DNA of 10,216 nt from Planctomycetota bacterium. GTDB lineage: Bacteria; Planctomycetota; Phycisphaerae; WQYP01. This document shows, piece by piece, positions 1 to 6,082 of this stretch. Every line of letters starts with the position of its first letter. Position 1 is the first letter of the stretch. The stretch spans positions 1 to 10,216 of the forward strand of contig JAKBAC010000123.1 of assembly GCA_021809365.1 (NCBI GenBank), in the 5' to 3' direction. A program made the translations under genes and the position numbers. The notes beneath the pieces were generated by a model that worked only from the letters and a program-made list of their open reading frames with translations, did no database searches and was not told the origin of the DNA.

Positions 1-1
1 C

Positions 2-541
2 CCGTTACGACTGGCCCCCACCACCAGCATCACCTGCATGAACGCCGTCGGGGATGCGCTGGTGCTGGGAGTGATGAGTCTGCGCAATTTTTCCGCGGAA
101 GATTTTGCGGCCTTTCACCCCGCTGGTTCACTGGGCCGAAGACTGCTGCGGGTGCGGGATGTCATGAGTTTCAAAATGGGCGAAAATTTGGCTGTTGTGC
201 CCCACAGCGCCACATTGCGACAGGCATTGACAGGCGAAGAGCTGCCGGGACGGAGGGCCGGTGCCATGATTATTGTGGATCAGGCGGGGGTACTGGCGGG
301 CATATTCACCGATGGCGATCTGCGCCGGCGATTGCGGCAAACGGCCAATGTGCTGGATGCTCCAATGGCCACATTGATGACGGCCAATCCCAAACGCATC
401 AGCGCCGATGCCCTGGCCAGTGAGGCGTTGGCACTGATGAATGCGCACCGTATTGATGAATTACCCGTGGTGGATGAAGCAGGCAGGCCCGTAGGATTAA
501 TTGATGTGCAGGATGTTGTAAGCCTGCGAATTGTGGAATAG
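2..541 (+). CDS. kdsD: D-arabinose-5-phosphate isomerase KdsD, C-terminal part (5' end outside window)
   Basis: KdsD interconverts D-ribulose 5-phosphate and D-arabinose 5-phosphate, the first step towards KDO, the inner-core sugar of LPS. The reading frame is open from base 2, so the gene begins upstream; the ATG at 38 is internal. The visible protein starts with the end of the SIS sugar-isomerase domain (APTTS, then the NAVGDAL helix) and the family hallmark FHPAGSLGRRLL, which carries the conserved His. Two CBS domains follow: the first begins at VRDVMSF, the second runs from MTANPKRIS through IDELPVVDEAGRPVGLIDVQD to the TAG stop at 539-541. About 180 residues are visible of the usual ~320, so most of the SIS domain is missing. 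kdsC follows after 52 nt, as in many KDO operons. The family is clear from the SIS tail plus paired CBS domains; a GutQ-type paralog is possible but less likely beside kdsC. Confidence 0.93.
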   Translation, partial: PLRLAPTTSITCMNAVGDALVLGVMSLRNFSAEDFAAFHPAGSLGRRLLRVRDVMSFKMGENLAVVPHSATLRQALTGEELPGRRAGAMIIVDQAGVLAGIFTDGDLRRRLRQTANVLDAPMATLMTANPKRISADALASEALALMNAHRIDELPVVDEAGRPVGLIDVQDVVSLRIVE

Positions 542-578
542 GCGGAATCGTCAGTTTGTGGACGGACCGTGCCGTAAC

Positions 579-584
579 AGGAGT
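579..584 (+). promoter_or_regulatory. Ribosome binding site that sets the kdsC start
   Basis: CAGGAG lies 9 nt before the ATG at 594. It supports that start over a longer in-frame reading that would begin inside the end of kdsD at 531 and add an Arg/Asn-rich N-terminus not typical of KdsC. Confidence 0.6.
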
Positions 585-593
585 GCAAACGTC

Positions 594-1136
594 ATGAATG
601 AATTGGAAACAACCACCCCACCGCCGCGCGGTTTGACCCCGGAAATTCAACTGCTGATTATGGATGTGGATGGCGTATTAACCGATGGCGGAATCATCCG
701 TGATGACAGCGGCCAGCAGATTAAGCGATTTCACGTGCGCGACGGCACGGGGATCGTCTGCTGGCGCAAATTGAATCGACATGTTGCGCTGATTACCGGC
801 AAGGAAAGCATGGTGGTGCAACATCGCGCGGAGGAACTTGGCATTCAGTATGTGTATCAGAATGTCAGCAACAAACTGGATGTTTATAACGATCTCCTGC
901 AGCAGCTAGGCTATACCGATGCCCAGACCGCATATATCGGCGATGATCTCCCGGACTTGCCGGTGATGCGCAAGTGCGGCTGCCCCATCGCCGTCGCCGA
1001 TGCCACGGAAGAAGTTCGCGCGGTGGCTCGGTATGTGACAAAATTCCCCGGCGGCTATGGTGCCGTCCGCGACGCGGTGGAATGGATGTGTCGGCAGATG
1101 AACCTGTGGGATCAGGTTTTGGCACGGTATCAGTGA
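594..1136 (+). CDS. kdsC: 3-deoxy-D-manno-octulosonate 8-phosphate phosphatase KdsC (HAD family)
   Basis: KdsC hydrolyses KDO-8-phosphate to KDO and phosphate in the cytoplasm, just before CMP activation by KdsB. The 180-residue protein has the usual KdsC length and is a cap-less (C0) HAD phosphatase. HAD motif I is MDVDGVLTDGG, with nucleophile D24 and acid/base D26. Motif II is ITGKES, with T68. The motif III lysine is K94 in NKLDV. Motif IV is IGDDLPDL, with D117 and D118 for Mg2+ binding. The GVLTDG form of motif I is characteristic of KdsC. The ATG at 594 has CAGGAG 9 nt upstream. The gene sits 52 nt after kdsD and one codon before the LptC-like gene, in the standard KDO/LPS order. All catalytic residues are present. 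The family also contains the sialic-acid-type phosphatase NeuA-C, but the kdsD neighbour favours KdsC. Confidence 0.93.
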   Translation: MNELETTTPPPRGLTPEIQLLIMDVDGVLTDGGIIRDDSGQQIKRFHVRDGTGIVCWRKLNRHVALITGKESMVVQHRAEELGIQYVYQNVSNKLDVYNDLLQQLGYTDAQTAYIGDDLPDLPVMRKCGCPIAVADATEEVRAVARYVTKFPGGYGAVRDAVEWMCRQMNLWDQVLARYQ

Positions 1137-1139
1137 GGC

Positions 1140-4100
1140 TTGACCATAACTTCCGTACAGAGAAAATTTCTGATTTATGTTGTCGGCCTGGTGGTCGCGG
1201 TGGCGCTATTTGTTTGGATGAAAGGAGAGTTCTTTTCTTCCGGGGCCGGAAGCGGTTCACAAACGGTCTCGCCCCTGACCATCCAAGCCGGCACCGGTGC
1301 CGCCAATTTGTCCATCGAAAATCGCAGTCCGCAGGGCGTGCTGCAATATGTGATGCGGGCCAGGCTGGCCATTCCGGTTGGTGGTGGTGAGTACAAACTT
1401 CACCAACCGGAACTGCAATTTTACACCGCCAATGGACAGTCCATTCTGGTGAAGAGCCAAACCGGGGATGTGGTCATCGGCTCGACCGGCGGCGGCGGCG
1501 CTGGAATGGGGCAATTTGACAATTTCGGCAACCCGTATCTGCGCAAAGGCACGCTCACCGGCGATGTCACCATCACCACGGGGCCTTTAGCTTCCTTTCA
1601 TCCCGGCGTGACCACACGACAGCCCGGACAAATACAGATGAAGCTCGGCCGGCCTCTGCACTTTGATTATCAGCAGGGGCTGCTTACCAGCCGCGGAACC
1701 GTAAAAGTTCGCGGCGATCAACTGCAATTCGACGGCTCGGATTTAACGGTCGAAATAAATTCCGCCAATAAAACTCTGGAAGATTTACAGATTGCCCGCG
1801 GCAATCGATTGGTGATCAGCGGTTTATTCCAGAAAAATTCCGGCGCTGCTCCGGCCAATCCAGCCACCCAATCCGCAAACACCACCGGCGCAACCACCCG
1901 GATAGCCGCCAGGCTTACCACGTATGCGCTTACCTTCGGACGGCATGTCGATGTCGCGTTGGGAGCACAGACTTTGCAGGCCAATCGCCTGCGGCTTTAT
2001 TTTCAGACCAGTGCCAAAGCGCCCGATACCGCGGGTACCGGCACCGTGAATCCCGGAACCCCATCGCCAAACACGGTCGTAACATCCACCCCCGCCAAGC
2101 CCCCCGCCGCCGCCAATAAAGCGGAAAATCCGCCATTGGTGATTCATTGGACCGGCCCGCTGGTATTGCGCCCGACCCGGCATGCGCCCGTGCCGCTTTC
2201 CGGCGGCCGGGATGTTTTTCTACGTGCCACCGGCACGACCGGCAGGCCCGTCATCATGCACGATGGCCCCACGCGCAGCGGCGCTGCCGCCGAGGTAACT
2301 TATGACTCCGCCCTGCAACGCGTGACCATGCGCGCGGGCCATGCGATACCAGTCAAATTGTCCGATGCCGCCACGGGTGACATCACCTGCGCGACACTGA
2401 ACTACAGCAACCTCACGCACCAGGCCCGGCTTACCGGGCCGGGATCATTCAAAATGACCGGCACCGCGGCGAAACAAAATCCGTGGCTCGGATCATGGTC
2501 GACCCGACTGGACGTCCAATTGGCTCCCGCGCAAAAGAATATCAGTTCCACCGGCCCGGCCATCGGTCAGGGAAAGTTAGCGGTGAAAACCATTGTAATG
2601 ACCGGTGATACCATCTTACATAATGCGCAGACCACCCTGCGCGCGCACACGTTCACCGCCCGATTTGTGCAGACCACGACGAAAAACGCGACCAGCGCTT
2701 TACGTCTTTTTTCCGCCGATGGCCACGTCCGGATTTTATCCGCCAACATCGGACTGCCGGTTGCCGATGCCAATGGCCTGGCATGTGAGCATCTGGTGCT
2801 GACAACCCATCGGCCCGCCGCGGGAGGACCCCCGGTTCCCTATCAATTGCAGGCGCACAACCGCGTGGCGTTGATTTTTTATCAAAAGCCCGCGCAAGCC
2901 GGCGCGGCCCCGGAGAAATTTAATATCAGCGGTGGCCATCTGCTGGCCATGCTGGTGGGCGCAAAAAAGTCCCGCGCTCTGAAAACTTCCGGCAGCGACG
3001 ACCTCGGCGGACGATATACCGTAAGCCGCTTTCGGATTTGGGATCATACTGTTGTTCATATCTATAACATTGGAAAACCAATTAAGGCCGTCGCCTATCA
3101 AGTAAGCGGAGATCGCCGCACGGGCACCGCCACCCTGCAATCGGACAACACCGGAAAACAAACTGCGGCCATTTTCCAGGGCGCAGATTGGTTGAAGGGA
3201 CAAACCATCAAACTGCAACGCGCCGCGCAGAGAGTAACCGTTCCCGGACCCGGCGAATTAAGTATGCCGCAATCCTCCAAAGCCGCCGAGCCGCGCGTGG
3301 TGGTTTCCTGGCAAACACGCATGCAATATTCCGCCAAAACCCGCCAGGCCACGTTGGCAGGCAACGTATTGGCCAAGCTTGTGGGCCGGCCGGAACAACA
3401 CAGCAGCCTCACGGCCCCCACGATGTTGATTCATTTTCAGCGCCGCAAAACCGATCGCAATGCATTGAAACTGGCCCAATTGCTCGCCTCCGGCCCGGCC
3501 AGTCGCAATACGGTCATTGCCCGCGATGTCAGCTACAGTAAGACAGGAATATTACAAACCCGCATGCGGTTGCAATGCCCGCAATTGGCCTACAACGCCG
3601 TGCAGGGGCTGCTGAAAATTCCCGCTTCCGGACAGATGTCACTTGAAGATTACCGCCCCCCCACCAGCCCCGACACCGCGCAGCAGCGCGGCCAAAGCGC
3701 CTTTTCCTGGAATAAATCGCTGACCTATCACGCGAATACCGGCCTGGTTAAATTGCTTGGCCATGTCCGCCTGGTATTTCATCCCGTTAAACCCATTCCC
3801 CTGCCGGGCGCGCAGCCGGCCACGCAACCGGGCACCGGAAAGGCTCCCGCCAATCGCATGGCCGATCTGGTTTTACTGGATGCCGGAGAATTGCTCGCCC
3901 AATTAAATCACACCGGGCCGGCGGCGAAAAATGGCGTTGATTTGGGCATGGGCGGACCGACGCGACTGAAATCCGTCACCGCCAATAACGCCGCACTGCA
4001 AGTCAGCGGCCTGAAACTGGCGGCGGACATGTTGAAATTCAACGCCACCGAAGAATTGGCGCAGGCGTATGGCTCCAATGGCCGCAACGCCATTCTCTCC

Positions 4101-4211
4101 GATGTCACCGGCAACATCCACGCCCAAGCCCGGCGCATTATCTGGAATCTGACCAAAAACAAGAACAGCATCACGCTGATTCAACCCACCGGCACGGCAA
4201 ATCTGCCGTAG
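1140..4211 (+). CDS. Giant membrane-anchored LptC/LptA (OstA)-like LPS-export protein
   Basis: This 1,023-residue protein probably helps carry LPS across the periplasm. It starts with a short cytoplasmic segment and one transmembrane helix (about residues 10-27, FLIYVVGLVVAVALFVWM), so it is anchored in the inner membrane with the rest periplasmic, as LptC is. The following region (about 60-215) has the beta-strand style of LptC/OstA domains, for example YKLHQPELQFYTANGQ and LTSRGTVKVRGDQLQFDG. Trp-led strand motifs recur downstream: W337 (WTGPLVL), W453 (WSTRLDV), W724 (WQTRMQYSAKTRQATLAGNV) and W857 (WNKSLTYHANTGLVKLLGHV). The last two match the OstA pattern of Tyr, basic patch and GNV-type strand. 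Pro/Thr/Ala-rich linkers (around 235-250 and 295-330) separate modules. LptC is normally about 190 residues and LptA about 180. The start is TTG, because the kdsC stop lies two codons upstream in the same frame and no ATG precedes the membrane helix. Neighbours support the LPS role; the exact family and any fusion status are inferred. Confidence 0.75.
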   Translation: MTITSVQRKFLIYVVGLVVAVALFVWMKGEFFSSGAGSGSQTVSPLTIQAGTGAANLSIENRSPQGVLQYVMRARLAIPVGGGEYKLHQPELQFYTANGQSILVKSQTGDVVIGSTGGGGAGMGQFDNFGNPYLRKGTLTGDVTITTGPLASFHPGVTTRQPGQIQMKLGRPLHFDYQQGLLTSRGTVKVRGDQLQFDGSDLTVEINSANKTLEDLQIARGNRLVISGLFQKNSGAAPANPATQSANTTGATTRIAARLTTYALTFGRHVDVALGAQTLQANRLRLYFQTSAKAPDTAGTGTVNPGTPSPNTVVTSTPAKPPAAANKAENPPLVIHWTGPLVLRPTRHAPVPLSGGRDVFLRATGTTGRPVIMHDGPTRSGAAAEVTYDSALQRVTMRAGHAIPVKLSDAATGDITCATLNYSNLTHQARLTGPGSFKMTGTAAKQNPWLGSWSTRLDVQLAPAQKNISSTGPAIGQGKLAVKTIVMTGDTILHNAQTTLRAHTFTARFVQTTTKNATSALRLFSADGHVRILSANIGLPVADANGLACEHLVLTTHRPAAGGPPVPYQLQAHNRVALIFYQKPAQAGAAPEKFNISGGHLLAMLVGAKKSRALKTSGSDDLGGRYTVSRFRIWDHTVVHIYNIGKPIKAVAYQVSGDRRTGTATLQSDNTGKQTAAIFQGADWLKGQTIKLQRAAQRVTVPGPGELSMPQSSKAAEPRVVVSWQTRMQYSAKTRQATLAGNVLAKLVGRPEQHSSLTAPTMLIHFQRRKTDRNALKLAQLLASGPASRNTVIARDVSYSKTGILQTRMRLQCPQLAYNAVQGLLKIPASGQMSLEDYRPPTSPDTAQQRGQSAFSWNKSLTYHANTGLVKLLGHVRLVFHPVKPIPLPGAQPATQPGTGKAPANRMADLVLLDAGELLAQLNHTGPAAKNGVDLGMGGPTRLKSVTANNAALQVSGLKLAADMLKFNATEELAQAYGSNGRNAILSDVTGNIHAQARRIIWNLTKNKNSITLIQPTGTANLP

Positions 4212-4224
4212 TCAACCGATTTTT
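4194..4224 (+). terminator. Possible terminator hairpin over the stop codon of the LptC-like gene
   Basis: ACGGCA (4194-4199) and TGCCGT (4204-4209) form a perfect 6-bp stem with an AATC loop, overlapping the TAG stop. A run of five T (4220-4224) follows 10 nt after the stem, which is farther than in a standard intrinsic terminator. It would end the kds/LptC-like transcript before the next promoter. Confidence 0.35.
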
Positions 4225-4263
4225 CGCACAATTTGCTATTTTCTTTTAATGTTCATAAGTATC

Positions 4264-4294
4264 GTCCTATAAAGGACTTACGTAACGGACTTAC
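4264..4294 (+). repeat. Inverted and direct repeat cluster upstream of the promoter (possible operator)
   Basis: GTCC (4264-4267) and GGAC (4274-4277) are inverted around TATAAA. The octamer GGACTTAC occurs at 4274-4281 and again at 4287-4294, 13 bp apart. TTACGTAA (4278-4285) is a palindrome between them. The cluster ends about 40 bp before the -35 box, a usual place for an activator site. The binding protein is unknown. Confidence 0.4.
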
Positions 4295-4335
4295 CCATAA
4301 AATGCGATAAGAAGAAAACTTTAATCTAATTTTAC

Positions 4336-4364
4336 TTGACTTGTTATCGGAGTTGGTATATATT
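4336..4364 (+). promoter_or_regulatory. Sigma70-type promoter of the PEP-CTERM protease gene
   Basis: The -35 box is TTGACT (4336-4341) and the -10 box is TATATT (4359-4364), separated by the ideal 17 bp. TATATA at 4357 is an alternative at 15 bp. Transcription would start near 4371-4373, giving a leader of about 260 nt. Confidence 0.65.
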
Positions 4365-4515
4365 AGTGTTCATCCTCTCTGGTGAGAGCTAAAAAAAACC
4401 AGATAGGTGGGAGCTTTGGGCAAGATCGCGGCAAGAAAAGAGATTCGCCGCTTCAATTTCAAGGCTCAAATTCGCAGTCGCCAGTAGAAAAAAGTGAATA
4501 CGTGTTCGGTTGATC

Positions 4516-4558
4516 GCAGGGATGCGGTCCCGATGAAGTTCTTTCGTGGCAGGGATGC
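4516..4558 (+). repeat. 10-nt direct repeat GCAGGGATGC, two copies 33 nt apart
   Basis: The copies are at 4516-4525 and 4549-4558 within the protease leader. A near match, GCACGGATGC, lies at 5887-5896 in the leader of the second PEP-CTERM gene, and GCCCGGATGC at 6973-6982 before the third. The core GGATGC also occurs inside coding genes here, so the link between leaders may be chance. Confidence 0.4.
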
Positions 4559-4573
4559 AAAAGAAAATGTTTT

Positions 4574-4605
4574 GAGAGCCGTGCGCTTACGGCGCTCTTT
4601 CTCTT
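4574..4605 (+). terminator. Terminator- or attenuator-like hairpin just before the protease ribosome binding site
   Basis: GAG-A-GCCGT (4574-4582) pairs with ACGGC-G-CTC (4589-4597): eight pairs interrupted by one A/G mismatch, with a 6-nt loop. The U-rich stretch TTTCTCTT (4598-4605) follows at once. The Shine-Dalgarno is at 4621-4625, so the element lies inside the leader rather than at the end of a gene. This fits attenuation of the downstream gene better than termination of the upstream operon. Confidence 0.4.
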
Positions 4606-4633
4606 AAGGTTGTTTCTTTGAGGAGAACTGAAC

Positions 4634-5674
4634 ATGAACAGGTCAACATCACGGTCCGGAGTTGTAGCGCTCGCCGCCGCGAGTGCATTGGTGGGATTGC
4701 TGGAACTGACTACTTCAGCGCGTGCGATCGCGCCTTCCGACCAGACGGTCAGCGACGTAGCCTTCGGCGCGGGAACGTCATTGTGGTCCGTAGTAGAGGT
4801 ACAGGGAAGCGACGGGAGCATCGGCACCGGTACCGTCATTGGTAAACACCAATCCGGAAATAATGATTACCTCACGGTTCTAACAGCCGACCACGTTATT
4901 TCCGCCACCGGTAATCTCGGAGGAGCGCCAGTCAACGGTGATGTCGGATTTGGAAGCCCACAGCCCCTGAATCTTAACCCTTATGTGGTCACCGCGCGCG
5001 GCGGATCGACGGGAAACGAGGATCTGGCGATGCTCTCAGTAACTGTGGCTGCGGGGGCATACGCCGGGGTCAACCCAGTCACCGTGGTCAGCCCGACTAT
5101 ACCGAACCCATATTCCGGTCAGGCCTTTACCGAATATGGCTACGGCGACACTGGAACCTCATTTACAGTAGCTGGAATAAGCGGCTACACGGAAATCGCC
5201 AACAGCACTGGAACCAAACGATTCCAAAACAACTCTTCCTACGCCATCACGATTCCAACAACTAACCTCAGCGGCAATTACGCATACCAGGCAGTCCTTT
5301 GGAACACCGTAGCGCCGGCGAACAACGCCGGCGAAGGCGTGTCCTTCCCAGGTGATTCCGGTGGGCCTTACATGTCTTCAGACTCGCAGAATATTGTTAC
5401 GGTATCAACGCAAAGCGGGCCTGTAACCATATCGGGTTTGACGAACGATGAGTTCGCCGTCCATACCTTCGGTTTTTCCACCATCCCAGGAACAAAAGTG
5501 AATAACGAAACAGCAGGCGGCGATTTCCTCACCCCTGCGGACATTGCTTGGATAACCAATAATCTTAATTCATCCACACCGGTTCCCGAACCGGCGTCAT
5601 TGGCCATGTTGGCCCTTGCCGGAACGAGCCTGCTCCTGATTCGCAGGACGCGCGGCATTGGCAAGCGGAGTTGA
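4634..5674 (+). CDS. PEP-CTERM sorted trypsin-like serine protease
   Basis: This is a secreted serine endopeptidase of the trypsin/S1 type that carries its own exosortase sorting signal. The 346-residue protein has a signal peptide (residues 1-32; basic MNRSTSR, then a hydrophobic stretch, likely cut after ARA or AIA). The protease domain covers about 45-310. The catalytic His is H87 in LTADHV, the Asp is D130 in NEDLAML, and the nucleophile is S242 in FPGDSGGP, so the triad looks complete. The mature domain has no cysteine and thus no disulfides. The end is a PEP-CTERM signal: PEP at 318-320, a hydrophobic helix and the basic tail RRTRGIGKRS. AGGAG at 4621-4625, 8 nt before ATG 4634, fixes the start. 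It has its own promoter and long leader. The substrate is unknown; it could process neighbouring surface proteins or foreign polymers. Another PEP-CTERM gene follows after 408 nt. Confidence 0.88.
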   Translation: MNRSTSRSGVVALAAASALVGLLELTTSARAIAPSDQTVSDVAFGAGTSLWSVVEVQGSDGSIGTGTVIGKHQSGNNDYLTVLTADHVISATGNLGGAPVNGDVGFGSPQPLNLNPYVVTARGGSTGNEDLAMLSVTVAAGAYAGVNPVTVVSPTIPNPYSGQAFTEYGYGDTGTSFTVAGISGYTEIANSTGTKRFQNNSSYAITIPTTNLSGNYAYQAVLWNTVAPANNAGEGVSFPGDSGGPYMSSDSQNIVTVSTQSGPVTISGLTNDEFAVHTFGFSTIPGTKVNNETAGGDFLTPADIAWITNNLNSSTPVPEPASLAMLALAGTSLLLIRRTRGIGKRS

Positions 5675-5808
5675 TCGCGAGCGGCGAGATGGGACAACCA
5701 GGGGTGTGGAGATTGTGGCGAGGCTCGCGTGCTTGTAGCGCGCGTTCGCCCGAAGCCTCTAGGAGATTGCAGCAAGTGGAGATCGAGAAGGATACGAGCA
5801 AAGTGGCA

Positions 5809-5826
5809 GCGGACGGAAACGTCCGC
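5809..5826 (+). other. Perfect 7-bp hairpin with GAAA tetraloop
   Basis: GCGGACG (5809-5815) pairs with CGTCCGC (5820-5826) around GAAA, a very stable GNRA tetraloop hairpin. No T-run follows, so it is not an intrinsic terminator. It lies 135 nt after the protease stop and could protect a 3' end or be part of a structured leader RNA. Confidence 0.5.
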
Positions 5827-5989
5827 CGCCGCAATTCGTGGACGCTTCTGGTCCAGCAAGGATGGGATTTCAAAAGTATCCTTCACGCACGGATGCGATG
5901 GTAACATCTTGGCCGCTAATCGGCATTTTGGCTTCGATTGTTTCGGATCCGCCGATACGCGGCGTGCAGGAACGAAAGTTGCGAATTCT

Positions 5990-6014
5990 CCGCTGCTTCA
6001 TGAGGCGGGTTTTT
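5990..6014 (+). terminator. Weak terminator-like hairpin with T-run
   Basis: CCGC (5990-5993) pairs with GCGG (6005-6008) over an 11-nt loop, followed by GT5 (6009-6014). The stem is short. It lies 55 nt before the Shine-Dalgarno of the second PEP-CTERM gene, a position like that of the hairpin at 4574 in the first leader. Confidence 0.25.
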
Positions 6015-6027
6015 CGTTGATCCAAGT

Positions 6028-6041
6028 GGTGTGATCACACC
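6028..6041 (+). promoter_or_regulatory. 14-bp perfect palindrome, candidate operator
   Basis: GGTGTGATCACACC reads the same on both strands. It lies 42 bp before the ATG of the second PEP-CTERM gene. The half-site TGTGA resembles those of CRP/FNR-type regulators, but the usual 6-bp spacer is missing. A dimeric regulator of another type could bind it. Confidence 0.4.
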
Positions 6042-6082
6042 GCCTGGGAAGCGTGGCGAATTCCTTTTAAGGAGTAGCACGT

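Larger units (their letters stand above)
4371..4620 (+). ncRNA. Long structured 5' leader, candidate cis-regulatory RNA
   Basis: The predicted transcript begins almost directly with a hairpin, CTCTC (4375-4379) and GAGAG (4384-4388). Its loop TGGT (4380-4383) is complementary to ACCA at 4398-4401 beyond an A-rich linker, so an H-type pseudoknot, or a switch between two stems (CTGGT with ACCAG), is possible. Farther down, GGGA/TCCC (4519-4522, 4528-4531) can form a small hairpin. GCAGGGATGC is repeated at 4516-4525 and 4549-4558. A terminator-like hairpin (4574-4597) precedes the Shine-Dalgarno. I do not recognise a known riboswitch class. The structures were found by eye and not tested for stability or conservation. 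Confidence 0.35.
4212..4633 (+). other. AT-rich regulatory intergenic region before the PEP-CTERM protease gene
   Basis: No credible gene is present in these 422 nt. The first ~150 nt are clearly more AT-rich than the flanking genes and hold repeat-like sites (4264-4294) and a sigma70-type promoter (4336-4364). The remainder is the untranslated leader of the protease gene, with several hairpin-forming segments and a 10-nt direct repeat. Confidence 0.7.
5675..6082 (+). other. Non-coding spacer and leader of the second PEP-CTERM gene
   Basis: Short open frames here have no start signal, known motif or family character, so I call no gene. The spacer holds a perfect hairpin with a GAAA loop (5809-5826), a hairpin CGCCG/CGGCG (5950-5964), a weak terminator-like hairpin with five T (5990-6014), a 14-bp palindrome (6028-6041) and a strong Shine-Dalgarno (6069-6074). 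No convincing -35/-10 pair was found. Confidence 0.6.

Noticed and set aside
1824..2183. Open frames on the minus strand inside the LptC-like gene
   Set aside because: They are antisense shadows of a long gene with consistent domain pattern; Gly/Arg-rich translation without motifs.
4371..4470. Known riboswitch classes (c-di-GMP-I/II, preQ1, glycine) in the protease leader
   Set aside because: None of the conserved core sequences of these classes could be found by eye; the segment is therefore listed only as a structured leader of unknown type.
5671..5904. Open frame with TTG start after the protease gene, and overlapping frames on both strands
   Set aside because: No ribosome site, no recognisable domain, and the stretch contains strong hairpins; its composition looks like chance open frame in GC-rich DNA.
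5909..5925. GG-N10-GC spacing (TTGGC...GGCA), as in sigma54 promoters linked to some PEP-CTERM genes
   Set aside because: Only the outer bases match; the CAC and TTG parts of the -24/-12 consensus are missing.
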